A program made the position numbers and the translations under genes. Shown piece after piece: positions 14,018 to 15,415 of a DNA stretch of 15,415 nt. Numbering within the stretch: position 1 is the stretch's first letter; each line of letters opens with the position of its first letter. The notes below the pieces were generated by a model. It saw nothing but the letters and a program-made list of their open reading frames with translations, ran no database searches and was not told the origin of the DNA. The stretch is from an uncultured Thalassolituus sp. Lineage in GTDB: Bacteria; Pseudomonadota; Gammaproteobacteria; Pseudomonadales; Oceanobacteraceae. The DNA lies in the NCBI GenBank assembly GCA_913054055.1, contig CAJXIT010000039.1, forward strand, positions 1 to 15,415. Direction: 5' to 3'.

Positions 14018-14395
14018 GTCTGTATTTCACATTTATAAAAACCGTATAACGATTTCAATCTGCCCCTCCCCCTACTTAATTCTTCGAGAAATAACTTCAC
14101 TTAATTCCCATTTATGAAACTTTCTATCCACTAGTGGGTAGACATTTTTTGCCCAATGACCTGACGGTATTTTTTATCAAAAAAACGATTAATTATTTTC
14201 ATAAAACATATAGTTATCAACGAGTTAAACAGAAGCAAAAATAATCAAAGCATGCACTATGTATAGGCATTTTCAGTCAAAACTGGGCAAGTTTCACATT
14301 TTTACATCCCATTTTAGAGCACGATTTCACACCATTATTTTAAATTAAAAAACCTTCATAAATTATCCTTAAAAGGCATAGTTAGATTGTTTTTT

Positions 14396-14425
14396 TTGTG
14401 GCATTCTCTGTGTTCACTTTATAAA
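14396..14425 (+). promoter_or_regulatory. Candidate sigma-70-type promoter for the potF-like gene
   Basis: TTGTGG (14396-14401) and TATAAA (14420-14425) are 18 bases apart, with transcription expected to begin near 14432, about 20 bases before the ATG. Both boxes deviate from consensus. No better pair is visible closer to the gene. Confidence 0.4.
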
Positions 14426-14438
14426 TAACAACAGTGAA
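14413..14438. promoter_or_regulatory. Candidate operator TTCACT-N14-AGTGAA over the potF-like promoter
   Basis: Six-base perfect inverted arms at 14413-14418 and 14433-14438 surround the putative -10 box and start site. A repressor bound here would block transcription. The spacing (20 bases centre to centre) suits a dimer contacting one face of the helix. Chance occurrence cannot be excluded. Confidence 0.3.
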
Positions 14439-14452
14439 TAACGGGGAACAAA

Positions 14453-15415
14453 ATGAATAAACATCTTCTTAGCACAATCAAGAAGTCAGCCGCGGTAATG
14501 GCCTTTGGTCTAACGGCAGCACTTCCAACACAAGCGCAAGAAACCATCAACTTTTATAACTGGTCTGACTACATTGCTGAAGACACACTTGCCAACTTTG
14601 AAAAAGAAACTGGCATCAAAGTGACTTACGATGTTTTCGACAGTAACGAAGTACTAGAAGCAAAACTGCTTGCTGGTCGCTCTGGTTTTGACGTAGTAGT
14701 ACCTTCTGCTACTTTCATGGCTCGTCAAATTCAAGCTGGAGTTTTTCAACCTGTAGATAAATCTAAACTATCTAACTATAAAGAGCTTGATAAAGAACTA
14801 ATGGGCACCCTAGCTAAACTGGATGCTAAAAACGCACACGGCATTCCTTACCTATGGGGCACAACGGGTATTGGTTATAACGTTAAACAAGTAGAAAAAG
14901 TATTGGGTAAAAAAGCCCCTGTTGATAGCTGGGACCTTATTTTCAAAAAAGAAAATATGGAAAAGCTTAAAGAGTGTGGCGTTAGCTTCTTAGACAGTGC
15001 TGATGAAATTTACCCTCTGGCACTTAACTATGTAGGTAAAGATCCTGGTTCAAAGAAAAAATCCGACTACAAAAAAACAAGTGAAGCGGCTCAATTACTT
15101 AAAAGCATTCGTCCTTACGTAACGCAATTCCATTCTTCTCAGTATATTAACAACCTTGCAAACGGTGACATCTGTGTGGCTGTAGGTTGGTCTGGTGACA
15201 TTTTACAAGCCATTGACCGTGCAGACGAAGCAGAAAACGGTGTAGAAGTCGCTTACTCTATTCCTAAAGAAGGTACATCAATGTGGTTCGATATGCTGAC
15301 CATTCCTAAAGATGCAAAAAATGCAGACAATGCACATAAGCTGCTTAACTACCTAATGCGCCCAGATGTAATGGCAGACATTTCTAACTATGTTTGGTAT
15401 CCAAACGGTATTCCT
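14453..15415 (+). CDS. potF: PotF-like periplasmic polyamine-binding protein, partial at the window edge
   Basis: The first 321 residues of an ABC-transporter polyamine-binding protein (E. coli PotF has about 370), cut off by the window end with no stop. Residues 1-28 form a Sec signal peptide ending in TQAQ/E. The ligand pocket is well preserved: Trp37-Ser38-Asp39-Tyr40 (NWSDY), Ser85 (VVPSATF), Glu185, Trp246 and Asp249 (VGWSGD), and Asp280 (SMWFD), all lining up with PotF residues. At the position of PotF Phe276, this protein has Trp278, as in spermidine-preferring SpuE. GGGGA lies five bases before the ATG. It would deliver polyamines to the pathway encoded upstream; permease and ATPase genes presumably follow outside the window. 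Confidence 0.95.
   Translation, partial: MNKHLLSTIKKSAAVMAFGLTAALPTQAQETINFYNWSDYIAEDTLANFEKETGIKVTYDVFDSNEVLEAKLLAGRSGFDVVVPSATFMARQIQAGVFQPVDKSKLSNYKELDKELMGTLAKLDAKNAHGIPYLWGTTGIGYNVKQVEKVLGKKAPVDSWDLIFKKENMEKLKECGVSFLDSADEIYPLALNYVGKDPGSKKKSDYKKTSEAAQLLKSIRPYVTQFHSSQYINNLANGDICVAVGWSGDILQAIDRADEAENGVEVAYSIPKEGTSMWFDMLTIPKDAKNADNAHKLLNYLMRPDVMADISNYVWYPNGIP

Larger units (their letters stand above)
13947..14452. other. AT-rich intergenic region before the potF-like gene
   Basis: About 500 bases without a supported gene. The first part carries the terminator of the puuA-like gene (13984-14017). The middle, about 14020-14390, is AT-rich with no ORF, RNA gene or clear repeat that I can defend. 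The last 60 bases hold a promoter-like pair and an inverted repeat just ahead of the potF-like start. The long leader could carry regulatory sites or a small RNA, but nothing specific is seen. Confidence 0.5.

Noticed and set aside
14020..14390. Possible small RNA or riboswitch before the potF-like gene
   Set aside because: The stretch is AT-rich with no stable hairpin series or known aptamer pattern that I can defend.

Overview
This window reads as chromosomal DNA of a moderately AT-rich, Gram-negative gammaproteobacterium, probably marine and close to the Oceanospirillales. Three predicted proteins carry lipobox (lipoprotein) signals, one is an LpxL-type acyltransferase of lipid A synthesis, and the polyamine genes resemble those of Pseudomonas and relatives. 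The genus is inference. No rRNA, tRNA, CRISPR array, transposase or phage gene was seen.

Layout. 1-488 has no convincing gene. 489-1700 (+) is an acyl-CoA dehydrogenase of the ACAD10/11-like type, closed by a hairpin terminator. 1802-5768 is a minus-strand run: a secreted class 3 lipase, a small DUF6172 protein, an M4-like metalloprotease lipoprotein with a C-terminal PKD domain, and an alpha/beta-hydrolase lipoprotein. An AraC-type regulator (5868-6881, +) diverges from the hydrolase across a short gap holding three CCTWAGG-type sites. It meets a METTL7-like methyltransferase tail to tail, the two stop codons overlapping by 4 bases. Then come a DUF1499 lipoprotein (+), a 105-bp segment dense in inverted repeats, an LpxL/HtrB-like acyltransferase (-) and a GNAT acetyltransferase (+).

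9752-15415 is mostly a polyamine locus. On the minus strand lie a PuuB-like FAD oxidoreductase, a TetR-family regulator and a one-domain DUF861 cupin, in transcription order. Diverging across 389 bp is a PuuA-like gamma-glutamylputrescine synthetase, followed by a PotF-like periplasmic polyamine-binding protein cut by the window edge. Together they can bind polyamine in the periplasm, glutamylate it and oxidise the product. The aldehyde dehydrogenase (PuuC), hydrolase (PuuD) and the ABC permease/ATPase genes are not in the window. E. coli controls this pathway with PuuR, a fused HTH-cupin protein; here a TetR regulator and a separate cupin lie side by side, which is the most interesting arrangement seen.

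No wholly new system stands out. Points to re-examine are the metalloprotease whose alignment puts Tyr at the thermolysin His231 position, the structured segment at 8100-8204, the spermidine-type Trp in the PotF-like protein, and several clean inverted repeats in promoter regions.
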